A stretch of 64,000 nt of DNA from Casuarius casuarius. Taxonomy: Eukaryota; Chordata; Aves; Casuariiformes; Casuariidae. The notes below the pieces were generated by a model. It was not told where the DNA came from and made no database searches. It saw only the letters and a program-made list of their open reading frames with translations. Below, one piece after another: positions 1 through 13,900 of this stretch. Position numbers and translations under genes: made by a program. Position 1 is the stretch's first letter; the number at the start of each line of letters is the position of its first letter. Location: assembly GCA_003342895.1 (NCBI GenBank), contig PTFA01000277.1, positions 491,288 through 555,287 on the forward strand, read 5' to 3'.

Positions 1-1836
1 AATCATCTAATCTTTGAAGCCTTCTCCAAAACTCTTGCAATCAAAAATAGACATAAAATAGCATGAATAGCAATGAACAAACTGGACATGACTCTGNTTT
101 TGTACTGCTCCATTCTCTGGGGGCTTTTAAGATTTTTGGGGGTGTTTTTTGGTGTTATTTTAGAAGCCACAACTTAGGTAAATTTTAAAAAACAGTGGTT
201 ACAATTTTGGTCACCCTTTACTATTTACAACTTGTAACAAATGATTCATAGTCTTGTTAAATATACTGAACTATAATTATATCACTAGTTATAGAATGCA
301 GACACACATTTAGTGATTTAGAAGTAGCATGCAATATGTTTCCATGTGAACAAATACTGTTATAATATTGTTACAATATTTAGCTATTATTTAATACTTA
401 ACAGTTGTCATTCTCGAAACGGTTTACAAAGGCAAATGAATATTATCTTAGCCTACATTTATTCATACAAAACCTCCAGCTCTGCACCCAAACTTGACAG
501 ACATATCTGTCAGTAATTAAAATGAAAAAGTGGAAGTTCAGGCTACACTACTCTGAGAATAGCTTAGTGTGGGAGACCTGTAATCTGCATTTAAGCTTTG
601 GTAGGAAATCCTTATTATCCTTCTACACTGAATTTTAACTCTGCCTTTCTGGAAATATTTGATTGGTCTGGAAAAAGAGCCTCTTTTTTTCTTGCAATTG
701 TCAGTGTGTTTTTATTTCAAGCAATTCTCTGTTTATTGACTGTACTTTTTTTCTTTGCGCTTGGAATTGCAAATATCGGACCAACCTTTAATCCCCCACC
801 CCAAAACATTCTAAATAGTATAAATAAAACAGGTTTCTGCCACTTCCCTTGGTGGACAAGATTTGCAAACTCTTGAGAAAATATGACTAGAATCAGGAAA
901 CATTTCTTATTTCCCTTCCTTGTCCTTTTTGTAGCTTGCATCCTTCACATGAAAATGAAATTTATTTCCTTCAACATTTGGAAAACTAAGGAATTAGTTT
1001 TCATTTTTTGTGATCTTTTGTGAATCAGGCTCTCAATATTACATTACTATTGTCTGTATCACCACAAGGTGGCGGAAAACTGACACAGATGCACCGGTGA
1101 CTTCTGGTTATTCCTGAGTTAAGTTGTTTCTTTAAAATGAGAAATAAAAGGTTGAAAACCGTTCTTTTTAAAAGTATGGCTATACAGCAATAGTTTGTGG
1201 CATGTGTTCTCTGTTTTATTATACTAATTAGGTGCTCAAAGTATGCTCTTTTAGTTTGGTCTGGATAAATTGTCTGAAATACTACATACATCTCGGATCG
1301 ATGCAGAGTGATTAAATGATATGCTGGAACTGAGCTTCCGAGTCCTAGACCAACAAATTATCATCCTAGCTAGCCTCTGTTAATTAGGCAAAGTTTGCAT
1401 CGTACTTGCTCCATGGAAGAAGGGATCTACTGGGGCCCTTTCTGGTGCACAATTTATTCTTCCATCTCAGGTCAGTGCTATAGCACTGGCTGCTGTGTTA
1501 GAGGAAACAGTGTCAGGGTTTACTTGGCTACTTGTTTATTATGTGTTTGTGTGTCTGAGGAATGGGGAAAGTGGAAGGGGGAGAGTATATTGTGCAAAAC
1601 TCTTACTCTCTTTTCTCTTTACCTGCCTTTAAAGTGATGCAGAAGAGCTTAGCCTAACCATTTAACTGTATAATTCTACCTCCTCTTGGTGGGCATTTTA
1701 GGCTAAGGTCATGCTGTGACACTGCAATTTCCACTCCATGTCACAGCTGTCAATTTAAGGACTGGGAACTAGATTGGAGCTGGGACCAGACAAGAAAATA
1801 AGTTCTGATTTGTTTTATTTAATAGCCAATACCTAC
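1..1836 (-). other. Last MYPN intron (partial), no exon seen
   Basis: This stretch lies downstream of coding exon 18 on the minus strand. The terminal coding exon expected from the family (about 56 residues ending in an acidic ESDEL-type tail) was looked for on the minus strand and not found. The sequence is therefore read as the 5' part of the last intron. AT-rich, with no convincing gene or repeat. Confidence 0.7.
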
Positions 1837-1970
1837 CATATATGTCAAGTCTAGCAGTGCAAGAGACAATACCAGCTTCATTTTTTGCCGACAAGGTATA
1901 CCAGCCAGCATCTGCTTTCCTGGCAGGCTGAATCAAAAGGCAGACGTACCCTGTTGTATCCTGGTGCATG
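1837..1970 (-). CDS. MYPN: MYPN coding exon 18: second half of Ig5
   Basis: 134 nt, codons 1250-1294. The acceptor ttcccag lies before C-ATG-CAC and the donor is TATG|GTAGGT. It encodes strands D-G of Ig5: MHQDTTGYVCLLIQP, then the DAGWYTLSAKNEAG motif typical of the F strand of I-set domains, ending SCTARLDIY. It starts by completing an AGC (Ser) codon and ends one base into a codon. The usual disulphide Cys before the F-strand motif is replaced by Tyr (DAGWYTLSA), as it also is in human MYPN as I recall it. Confidence 0.96.
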
Positions 1971-4900
1971 CTGGGAAAACAAGTGTTTTGGAATTAGTAT
2001 TTCTCAAGAATATATCAGCTTTGAGATTTTACATTATGTACATTAAATACTAAACTGATAAGTGATAACTTCTCTTCCTAAAGGGGTAGCAGACCAAGAC
2101 GTGTATACTCAATAGATTTGCTCTAAGTATGGCCTCAGCCAGTGGTCTGCATAGCTGAAATCTATTCTTGCTCCTCACAGTTGTGCAAAGCCATGGCATG
2201 ATAATGTAAGCTGAATTTTTGCTCTGTATGCATTAATACTGGAATTGTTTATTGAATTCCAATGAGTTAAACTTGTGCCAAGCTGCTGCAGGGCTGTACT
2301 GTATTTTTTCCTAGTTCAGAAGGTGGAAGAGTAACATAACAGAATACCAAGAACAACTGTACAAAGCTGTGATATTGTTCACAGTAGTATTAAATGGAAG
2401 AAATTAGAGCCATCCAAAACTTTCATGTGGCACTCTTTTGCATGAGAAAATGCTTCACTGGCAAAATCTTAAACATTGCTTTGGACAAAACTCTCCAAGA
2501 AACCTGCTTCATTTTTCACTGATCTTCCTTTGCTCTTTGGCAGTTCAAAACTTTCCGGCTGCAATTTCCAGGCAAAGCTATTAAATGGTATATCACAGAA
2601 CTGGTCTCTAGACCAGCTCCCCTGGTCTCTAGGTTGTGGTCCTTTTAATCAACCCAAGTATTTCCCTCATCAAAAAGGAAGAGGTGGGAGTTAAGCGTAT
2701 CAGAATATTCTCAGTTGCAGAAGGTTCTGAGATTTTACATTTTGTTTCCTTATGAACTGGAATGAAACCTCAAACCACAGAGTTCCAGGTCAAGGGGACA
2801 TTTTGTGTTTCAGGCAGCTCTACTAAAAAAGGGAGAAAATATTTGCCATTTGCTACCTGCGCTACATAATTTGCCTGTAATCTTTATAATGGGATATAGT
2901 GGTATGGAGGCTCATGTATATCCATATCATGATATGAAGGTCTCTTGGCTCCCAGCAGGAAGATAATAGTAAGGCAAGATAAGGACAAGCAAGGAAAATG
3001 CTGCTCATTGCTCATGTGGATCTCTGGGGAGCCACAGGAAGCCTTAGGGGCAGGCACTCGGGTTATGACTGACTGAAAAAATAGAGCTGTTACAAGCCTA
3101 ATGTAACTTCTGGCATTGTGAGGTGTGGGAGATTTCCCTTAGCCATTCCTCTGCTGAGCTGAAGCAAATGCTGTTTTCTAAAGGTTCTGTGAAACAGCTG
3201 GAAATGAGACATTTCAGGCAGTTGGGCATTTTACATTAACTACAATGTTTGCATGTATATGATCAGCATTCCTGTATAAGTACCAGTACATGAAATAAAT
3301 CCTTGGGTAATCTGCATAGAGGCTGAGGAATAAAGACTGCGAGCTACAGAAGATCAGAGTTAGGTGGACTATCTGGGAAGGGACAGGGAAGCCACTGGAA
3401 GGTAATATAAAGTAAACTTTCCCTCATTTTCAGTGTGCATGCCTAAGAAGTACTGCTACTGAGCCAGTTTTCTTTGCAGATAGTCTGCAGGTTATGCATG
3501 TGAAAATGTAGTACTACTTGAAGTTGACAGCAGAGGGCCAATGACTGTATCAAAGCAATAGTTGGAGCCAATTAAAATAAAAGATTAGAAATCTTAAAAA
3601 AAAAAAAAAAAAAAAGAAGAAGAAGAAGCAATTAATTTCTCATGAATTACAGCCAAGCACATTCTTTTATCAGCTTTTCTTTTTCAAAACCTAAAAAATA
3701 GTGATGTATTTGAACAGAGGAGCTGAACCTGAACACTATTGCATTTTATAAGCATGGAACAAAATCCTTGCCTATGTTTGCGACTAAACTTTGTTATCAG
3801 CCTATGTATATGAAATGCTAAACTCTAAAATCCTGTGCTCCTGGGCATTCACACCCATGTTCTAACTGTTCTGTGTTTGAATTCGTCTATAGTAGAACTG
3901 AACTGAGGAAAAATGCATTTAGAGAGAGAATAAGCTGCTACAATGCATAACAAATGTCATCTTTGATAACAAGATGCCTTTGGGCATATGGTCCAAAAGG
4001 GCTATCACCGCTGTCTCAAACAGTGTCTATATTATGCTCTGTGCCTTCATTCCAAACCAAGGAAATAGCTCTTGTTCACCTCGCAGCGAAGCCAGTTTCT
4101 TAAAGCTTTATGTGAGGAAAGAAATAACTCTAAGAAAAAGAACACAGCTTGTGCTTGTCACACAGTTTTTCATTGAAACAACTGGCCCACCCACAGGATA
4201 CTCGAAGCATGGGTGTGATGGTACAGTACCTCATCCTTTCTCTGTTTGATGGGATGGTCTCATTATCCTTCTTCCAGTAAAATATGGGGGGTGGCATTCC
4301 CACTACTCTGCACTCTAATCTGACTGGGTACCCTTCAGGAACACCGCAGTTCTGAAGCTTCTCCAAGAACATGGGGGCTCTCTTTACTTCCTTTGCTGAA
4401 AAAAAGAATGAAAAATTGTTGAACAACAGGTATTTTATTCTTTCCTTTACATTGAACAGTATGGAAGCACACAACCAAAGATGATTCTCATGATATCATA
4501 GCAAGCTGTGAATTTTTTAATGGGATATTGGAACACAGGTGAGAAGCTACAGCATAGCCTCCTTAAGGAAGCATGATGAAAAAAATATGCAGAACTACTG
4601 TTTATAAAAGAAAGTATGCATATATATTGAGTCTAAACCTGCTGCCATTGCAAGAAACTAGTGCCAGATACAGTCCAGATCTTGCAAAGTTTGCTATTAC
4701 AGAATAGCATTCAGATTTTTATTTTTTCCATTGAAAAATGAAAACCATTTTAAATCAATAAAACTGGGACTGACATTTAGGAGACCTCATTAGGTCTCAT
4801 TTAGGAGACTTAATGTATGCTGAAACATTACAAATTTAAACCCTAAACATTTTCTGGAGAGAAAATCAAGAATGTCATTTTTCCAAGACAAGAGAAGAAA

Positions 4901-7900
4901 AGTGATGATAAAGCACTGTACAGAATTGTCACAGCCCTCAGTGGACAACAGGAGTGCACCTAACAACTGAGCACCAGGTCCATTTCCCTCCATCAGATGA
5001 GTTTTACAGCCGTTGAACTCTGCTACCATCAATGGATTAGCTATTTATTTATACTTGTCTGTAGGGAAACTAAGCACTGTACTTTCAAGGAAATCTATAC
5101 AAATAACTACAGCATTATGACTAGTTTTTCAGTGATTCTTACCTACAACAGTGAGCTCCAGACTAAATGAATTTTGTCCTGTTTTATTAGTGGCAAGGCA
5201 AGTATAAGTTCCAGCATCGTTTTGTGTGAGAGGATCAATAAGCAGAGAGTGAACTCCAGTCTCTCTGACCAGCATCTTGTGAGTGCCATCTGGTAACACA
5301 GGTTTGCCATTCAGAAGCCACGTCAGGTCTGGAGTTGGTAACCCACTCACCTAACAGACAGTGAAACAGCTGGAGGCAAATGGCAGACTGACATAGATTT
5401 TAGTAAGTTCATAGGTAAGCCTTTATTCATATATCACCTGAATGATGTCAGAATCTAGGACAGAAAGATTTCTAAATTTTATTTTAATTTCTCAGCTCTT
5501 TTCATTCAACTTCTCAGGGTTTTTTTTTTTTCTTGCTGATTAGTTCCAAAAAGGAGAAAAACAGAAAACCAAAAAATCCCAAGGGAAACCAACACATGAA
5601 AATGCCTACATTTTTCTTAGCAGTAAAGGAAGAAAGAAACTTGGTTATATAATCAGATTCACAAAAAACCCTCCTAATAATCAGTTGGTTTCCAATTTTT
5701 TTAGTGATGAGTATAAATCAAAACTCTGAATCCAAACCGCTACATAGTTTAACAGAGATGAAAACGATAGAGCTCTATACAAATGAGTTTGTATTTTATA
5801 AAATTTAGTGAAGAATGATATAGTTCTTTTAACCTCTTAATCTAATGTGCTATAGAACACTATAGATTAATATAAGCATTTTACAGAAGGATTACTGGAC
5901 TCTACTATACTCTTTAAGATTTTTTCTAATAGACAGAAGTACTTATGCATGGTCAAAATCTTCCTCTCCAAACAATATTCTATAAACCAGAGAAAGAGAA
6001 GTGGAACTTGCCTGAATTAGAATTGCTTTCTTCCAGGTTTGTGCAATACCAGACATACTTTGAGGCTTCACAAGCTCTGCCAGGAGAGCAGAGCTAAGAA
6101 TAACCAAATTCTCTGGCATGCTCCCTCATGAGCTTTAATTTGTAAATTTAGCGGTAATGAATCTTACTTGTCTTCAGAGAAGCATTAACTTCTACTTCAG
6201 AGCTTCTACTCCCTTCAGAGCGGGAGATATTTTGGGGCATGGAAGAGCTCAGCGTCAGCACCACCACCTTTCGGCCTGTGCTATTGGGACATAGAGAAAC
6301 TGCCAAAATATGATGGAGCAGCTGAATTTCTTAAAACTAATTGATAATGGAGTGCCCACTGTATGTACACCGATTTCTGACAGCTGTCCTGTGGGGATTA
6401 GAATCCAGAAGCTGAGATGTTTCCTTGTCTATGCGTTCTGGGGAAGCATAAAATGAACTAGGCTCTGTTCCCTCTTTTTAGAGAGTGGGAATGTTTATTT
6501 GAACAGAATACAACATGCTGCATCGACCCTTTTTTGTGATTTTATGCAATTCTGGATTGTGTTCAAGAATCTGATAATGCAACAGAAGGACCTGTCATTC
6601 CCAGCTGATCTTCTGGAGTTTGGATTGGTAAAGGATAGGGTGAACATCTCCAGTAATCTGAACAACCCTGTAAGTGAGCCTTCTATTTTTGGGGTTGTTT
6701 TCTGTGTTCTTCATTCCATACCGCATGTGTTGAAGAGAAATCCCCTGAATCAGCTCAGAGAGAATGGTAATAAGCAATAATTAAAAGGTGAAGCATTAAC
6801 ACTTTATAAGAAGGCATTGACTCAAGCAATAAAGAACATGAAAACACCTACCAACACACATAGACAGGGAAAGTGAGAATGAACAGAGGAAACAGTTAAT
6901 ACCTTACAGTCCAATCTACAAAGTCGCCCTTCATGTGCTACCATGTCACCTGGAGCTTGTAGAAAATATGGCCTGAAAAAGCGTTCTTGAACTGCTTCTT
7001 TGTCTCCTTCTGGCACCCGGGACCGTGTTCTGCAACACAAAAACTGCATGTATATGTTTGGAAGCCAAGCTAATTTTTTTTTCAATGCTGAATAAAAGGA
7101 AAAAATGAAGAAAAGGATGAACAGATAGCCTGAGTTAGAAAAAAGTCCAGAAAGAAATGCACTGATTGTAATTTAATACTTATATATTTTTCATTTAGAA
7201 AGATTATCAAATGAACTATATCATATGGTGTCATTGGATTCCCAAGTTCTCCTGTGTTTCTTTTCGTTTCTTTGGCTGAGTTTCTTTTTGCTAATCCATC
7301 CCTTTATTCTAACTCCACTGCAACCAGTAAGTGAAATAATGCTTTCCACTGAAACTTCCCTGTGTTTGAAGATAACCTTCAAAAACATTACATTCTAGAA
7401 GTGACCTGATGGGAGGGAACTACTGCTGTTATTTCCATTTTACACTTGAGAACTGAAGTACAGAGTGCATTGATGTACAATAGCTAGTTATTTTGAATGC
7501 CTTGATTAAGAAGCATGAAGAGGGTCTGAAGGACTTGTCTTTCCTTTTACCTGTGAGACTGAATTGTGGATATTCGGCCCCGAACAGGAATAGTCTGAAC
7601 CATCAGGTGGCCTGAACAACTGATTCTCCCCTGCAAATCAGAATGGAAACAGAATGTATTGTTGGGTTATAGCTCATTTCATTTTAAAGTACAAGTATTT
7701 CTTTTTACAGTGCATTAGAATTTATTTGTATAAAGTATGTGAACTACAGAGTTTTTAATATCTTTTAAAAGCAAGTGCTTCTAGCATGTTGTGAAGTACA
7801 GCTGAGGAGGAGTGGGTCTTTTTCTGTCTAGATCAGTGTATTTCTCAGACTCTAGGGCTCTGGCAGTGCATTTAGCAACAGTGCTATATTAACCAGCTTA

Positions 7901-10900
7901 AGTACTGTCCTTGGTTGTTCGTTCCTGCACTGTCTCTCCAGCTCCTTTTTACTAGCTTAGTTGTTTGTGCAGCCACATTGAAACTGGAAAAAGTTAGGCT
8001 GAAATACAGCTCAGAAGAAAAGGTAGTTTTTCAGCTGGAAAAAGTTCCCTGATCTAATTAACTGTACTGCTAAATAAAACAGCTGAGCCAGCACATGGGG
8101 TTGAGGAGAGTGGTATTATGGGACAAGACTATTTGCAAATCCATGTCATTACAGCCTAGGTAATGAATAATTTTGTTCAGTAACTCTCCAAATTTGATGT
8201 ACCTGTTTGTTTCCCCTTGCTCTGTGTTTCAGGAGAGTCCAGCTGTAACCTGGCGTGCCCGTTTGTCGGGTTTTTGGAAAAGGTTTGTGTGTATGCTTAG
8301 CATGGGGATCGCAGGGTACATGGGCCTGCCTCAGTGAAGGAGGAACCGAGGCTCTGTCTACATCAGTACAATAGGAGTTGATCAGTAGATCAAAACGGTC
8401 GGTGTTGAGGGCTTTACATCTACAGTTAGCACAGTTTGAAGTTTATACTTAGGACTCGATTTGGTTGTCTCCTTTGGGTCCAACATCTCTACCACAAAGC
8501 TAGGTGGTTTGAAGCTGTGTAAATGGTCAATCACTGGTTCTGGCCTTTACATTTTGTTTGGGTTAAAGCACTTTCGATAAACACTTGGAGCAGCGTTTCT
8601 GGTTTTGTTTCCTCCAAAAGGAATTCAGTTTGTACACAGCAAAACCTTTCTGTGAATCACACTGATGTGCAGCAAGGGGTAGAGCTGGGAGACTGACTTC
8701 AAAAGCACGGTATAGCTTGGAATTTGTGTGCTAATTTAGACAGCCAGAGCTTAGGCAGTGTACTAGAAACAGCGATAAAGGACGTCTGCAGTCTGCTTAG
8801 GTCCAGGGAAGATTTGGAGGGTGTGTGCAGAAAAGATGTCTAACAGCCCGGTTATGACCAGTGAAGTTTATGTGACCCAAATGTAGGGAGATACTTTGGT
8901 CAAATATTTTATTTGTGAGTTTATAAAAAATGTTGAATTCACACCAACTGAAAGGAAAAAAAAAAGAATCTTCAAAAGACACGTTTCTTTTAACTATTAT
9001 TTATGAAGTGAAACCTTTAGATGTTTTTCAGACATCTTTATGCATTGAAATCAATGGGCAGTAGTTGTCAAAAGAAAACAAAATATTAGGATGTAGAAAG
9101 AGGAGCACTAAGCAATAGAAATTCCATGTGACATTTATGGTAATAAATATTCTTTCTGCCTGAAATATCCTGTCTTTCTTGTCACCCCATCTCAAAAGAT
9201 AACTGTCAGAAGTAGAGGAGGTTCAGAACATAGGGCAGGAGTTACTAATCTGAAAAAAAATATGTCCTGAATGATTGTGACTGGGATGAGTAAGAATAGG
9301 GAAGTTGTTTCATCGTTCTTCATTACGTAGTTTCCTCCCCTGTCCTCTGAAGCACCTGAATTTGGATTTTGTCACCACTCAAAGTCAGACTAGGTGGACT
9401 GATCTGTGTGCCTAATCATACATCTTAGACACACTGAAGATGAAATAAGCATTTTTGTAAAGGAAAATAAAACACCTTACTTGTGGGTTTGCAGCCATAA
9501 TTGTATAGTTGCCATCATCATCGTTAGTTGTAGCTCCAATGTGTAACGAACATGTTCCATCTCCTTCTCTGTTCATTTTGAAATGTGCATTTTTCTTTGA
9601 AATCTGCTTGCCGTCCTTGAACCAGTATACCTGTATTGATCAGAAAATGCCTCAGTGGTTTACACTTGGTCTGTAGTGGAATAGTCACTAGGAAACATGT
9701 AGATAAGAACATGACACATACTGAACAATTGCTAGTACAAATTTTAGAATACTGTAAAGTTTGCAGATCAGTTACAATGCAAAATAGAATTGTTCGAGGT
9801 TGAAATTAGAAGGCTACATGTATCTTTTACAGAGCTGGGATTGTCAGGCTGTATTTTCTTGGCTATGGAAGCATTGCTACTTATCTCAAATCAGCTCTCA
9901 TATTTCTGAAAAGTTAAATTTTATGTTTTTATGAAACTCTGTTTTTCTTGGAGACAAGTGGTTGTGAGGCAGTCCATGCGGCACATTAGGCCTGATACAT
10001 GCTGAGGACCAGATACTGTTATTTTAACAGTCTGGGGAGAATAATTTGTTTTAGAGCTCTCTCTGCAGAGCCATATACTTAGGAGTGAGACTCTCCAGGC
10101 AGGGTGTGTAGGAAGTAGTGCGTAATTGATTTTTATTCCTCTATAGCTGACAGTGAGAATCACCTACCTTGGGAACAGGTATTCCAACTATTTTGCAAGT
10201 GAATGTAATAGGAGATCCTTCCATAACCCGAAAATGCTTGAGCCTCTTATCAAAAATCGGTGCTATGCATTTGCCTGTAGGGATTTCCTCGTGTTGGACT
10301 TCATCGTCTGATTCATCCACTGGGGTGCGTTCAAGGCGAAATTCTATCTCGTTCATGAGCCTCTGCTCAAAGCTTGAAATCTTGTATTCCTGCAGAATGA
10401 GAGGGGATGAGAGAGGCAGGGTTCTGAACAAGATTAGTCATGTTCAGCTGTATTTCCAGTCATTTGCGCTTTTGGACTAATTTTAAAATGAGTGAAAATA
10501 AAAAACCTATGTAAACTATAGCTTATGGAAGAAGTCTGAATTTGGTCTGCAGACATAGATTCTCACTGCATCTTCAGTTTGCAGGATTCAGCTAATGAGA
10601 CTGACTTTTTTCAATGGCAGCTAAAGAAATAAACATGTAATTCCTCTAAGTCCCCATGAAAAAACTATACTGCTGCACGCTCTTGATCAAAAAAGATAAT
10701 TAAAATATACCACCTTTTTCAAGGATTTGTGTTCAAACATTAGACACCTGCTAATTATAAAAACCAATACTGTTATATATTTCAATGCAGAATCAAATAA
10801 GGAAAAGAGAAAGCTAGCAAAAAAGTGAAGTATTTTCAGGTTAACTTGCGGCTAAAGCATAACCAGATTTCTACTGGTGTAACTGAGAAAGTAAAATGTG

Positions 10901-13900
10901 TCACACTTTAAATCCTTAGGAGAATGAACACACGGTGCAAGAAAATTAATATATCCTGTGTAAATGACCGATTCTGGCTTGTTTGATGTCATTATGAGCC
11001 TCCTTCATAATCTCTGAAGTCAATTAAAAACCTCTCATGACTTAGCTGAGCACTGCTTTGCAGCAGGAAGTCTCCTGTCAGCAGCAAGAGGAATCTGTCC
11101 AAATGTCCCTTGCTTTTATATATGAAGTTTCAAACCAACCAGCCAACAGCCAGCTTCAGTTTTTGACACCAAAGGTAGTTTATCCTGGGAATGGCAGAGG
11201 AGTACACATACACCTGAACTGACTTTCCTGGCAGCAGAAGCTGCCTAGCTACATTAACGTAGCGACCTGCAGGAATATTTTGCTTTAATCATTATAAAAT
11301 AACTTGTGGGGAAGCTTGTACCATATATAGGCCTTTACCAATAACCAAATTAGTTTGTTGCGAGCTGGGTTTGTGCAGAGCTTTTAAGTCCAGAGATTGC
11401 AATCCTGCTTCTGTTGAAGGACATGCTAGTCTGAGCACTGACATCTCTGCGAACAGGGCTGTGTTTTATTCTGTTTCTGTGGCAGTCTTCAGAATCTCAC
11501 TTTAATCTGTTGGATAGTGATACTATGATGGGTTTTGTTGCTTTGTTATATGAAGGAAGTTATCTGTGGCTCTGAAGAGAAATATTTGAGCAATTCTAAA
11601 TGCACAATACTCATTTTTTAAATAGAACTTTAGTGAATAGTAAGGATGTAGCCTATTCTTAGCTATTTTCCATTTGTTGAAAAAAACAAGGTCAGAAAAT
11701 GCATCTTGTCTGCAGTCCTGTAGGAAGTTTGTTAAAGAACCAGCGAAGATCCAGTAATCCTTGGTCCTCTCATACTGCTGATTACTCTGTTGACCACTAG
11801 CTCCCAGTTAGTGAGGAGCAAAGGTGGAGAGGCAGCACAAAATTTTAGCTAACAAAGTTCTGTTTTNCTCAGGATTCCATGGAGACAGAAGTGGCCGAGG
11901 CTTGAGAGGCTGCAGGGGAGTTTTGAGGAGAAAGGGCTCTGGGATNTGGGGGTGACAGGAGGAAAAGGTGACAATCAGGAAGCCTAAGTAAAAAATGGAA
12001 ATTGCCCTGGTAGAATAAAGGCTCTAGTAATATCTCTCTTTGGCACTGTAATGGTGGATGTTGTACATCACTCTCTTTGTCTAAAATCTTCTTTTTTCAG
12101 GGTTGCTGTAAGGTCTGTTCTCTTAAGGATTAGCTATGGAAGGAAAAGGCAGATGGCTCAGGGTGGGGGAGAACAGAGTAAGATGAATGAACTCCCTGTG
12201 TTGGAAACTTGAGTCCTCCTCCACTCCTCCCTATTTCTTCGATGCTGCAGGGCTGTTCCTCCCACCCAGCTTCGGAGCACTGCCTTTCAGATGGGTAACG
12301 AGCAGCTGTCGCAGCGAGCTCAGGTCGCTGGGTCTTCACTTCGAGATACTTTCCTTACCTGTAGCCCTCTCCCTCCGTTCTGACAAGGACAGTCTGCTCT
12401 GTTATACTCTCTTCTAATGTACCACCGTGTGTACAGCTTAGCAAAGCAGCGTTTTTGAACCTGCAGGTCTGTAGGACTGTGTGAGACCTGTGCCAGAGGG
12501 TGGAAATCCACCACTAGATGGTATCATCCGCTTTCTTAGTTGGCTTTGTTTGCTCTGTGGCTGGCCAACAGCTGGTGAGCAGCAAACAGCCTCATAGAGT
12601 TTCATCTTGTTCAACTTCTTTTTCTTTCACACAACATGTCTCAGCAAATCACTTTATATAATTGGCCAAACTCTAATCTCAGTTATGCCAGTATGAAACT
12701 GGAGACACTGATTTCTGACCAACTGAAGCTATCATTTCTCCCTTTAGACTGTGTTACAGAGTTCTAAAAGAAAGTTAAGCCATCAAACTTTCCCCCCCGA
12801 TATTGGGAAAAGACTATGTGTTTTTGGAAAAGAAGATTCAAGTAAAACTCAGGGAGCGACTACTATGCTTTAAGAAGCAGCTGCGTCACCAAAATGCACC
12901 GCAGTCAACTTTCATTTTGAGTCTCCCACAAATTAAGGTGTTCAAACCTAAATACTTTGTTGCAAGCAGTGAACTGAAAAACGTACTTGGACTTTTGTTT
13001 TTCTTCCATTTCTTTGAGAGCTTTTNATAGATTCCTTCATGTTGTTTACATAGCTCTTCACAGCAGAGAGCAAATGCTTTAGCAAAAAATTGTACCTACT
13101 GAGGAAGGATTACCTTGAGCTTCTGAAATCTCCAGTAGGACCTGAAGATGCTATAAATAGTTCTTCCAAGGATGGATTTGTTTTCAGTGGTTTCATATGC
13201 TGTGTGGCCTTTGGAAATGTGGAGGCTAATTAAGGATTAATTAAGTTAGAAGTAATCTCTTTCCCTCTCTCCCTCCCTTTCCATCATTTTATAATCTGAC
13301 ACCATGAAAAAAGGTCAGGATAATATAGCAAATATGGTACAGAGATTCTCATTTCTGCATGTTTAAGCATGTCACTGTTTTATGTGTAATGAACCTCTCC
13401 AAAATTATGTAATTATTTCTGGATATTGGGTATATGACAGTCTAATTTTAAATCTAAAGGCACTGTTTAGCATATAGGTTTCTCATTTGTCATAATATTT
13501 GAGCACTTTTGAGTACTGTTATTCCCTTTGTAAAGATAGTGAATTAGACTATATTTCAAGTATTGTATATTTATGGGGCAACAGGGCTAATGAAAGGGTA
13601 GGTGAAGTGATCCACAAATTAGTTATCTCAGAAGCTAGACACAGTAGATTCATGAAGAATTGCTATACCAGGAAGGCAACTCTGAACTTCGGTTAGAGTA
13701 AAATGGATGGGGATGGGATGTGTTAAGAGTTCCCGGAGTGAGACAGCAATCTGCAAGCAGCTCTTTGGAAGACTGAAAGTTAGAGGAGGGGTTTTGGCCT
13801 GCAGAAGCCAATAACTCTTAGTTTTAAAGCGTGGCGTAATAAAGAACAAAAGACAAAACAAGCACCTACTTTCACAGGATAAGCAGTTAAATCTCTAAAT

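Noticed and set aside
1395..1637. 80-codon + frame as the terminal exon of a convergent gene
   Set aside because: Cys-rich random-looking translation with no family match and no polyadenylation context tied to it.
10169..10480. 103-codon + strand frame
   Set aside because: Antisense shadow of MYPN coding exon 12.
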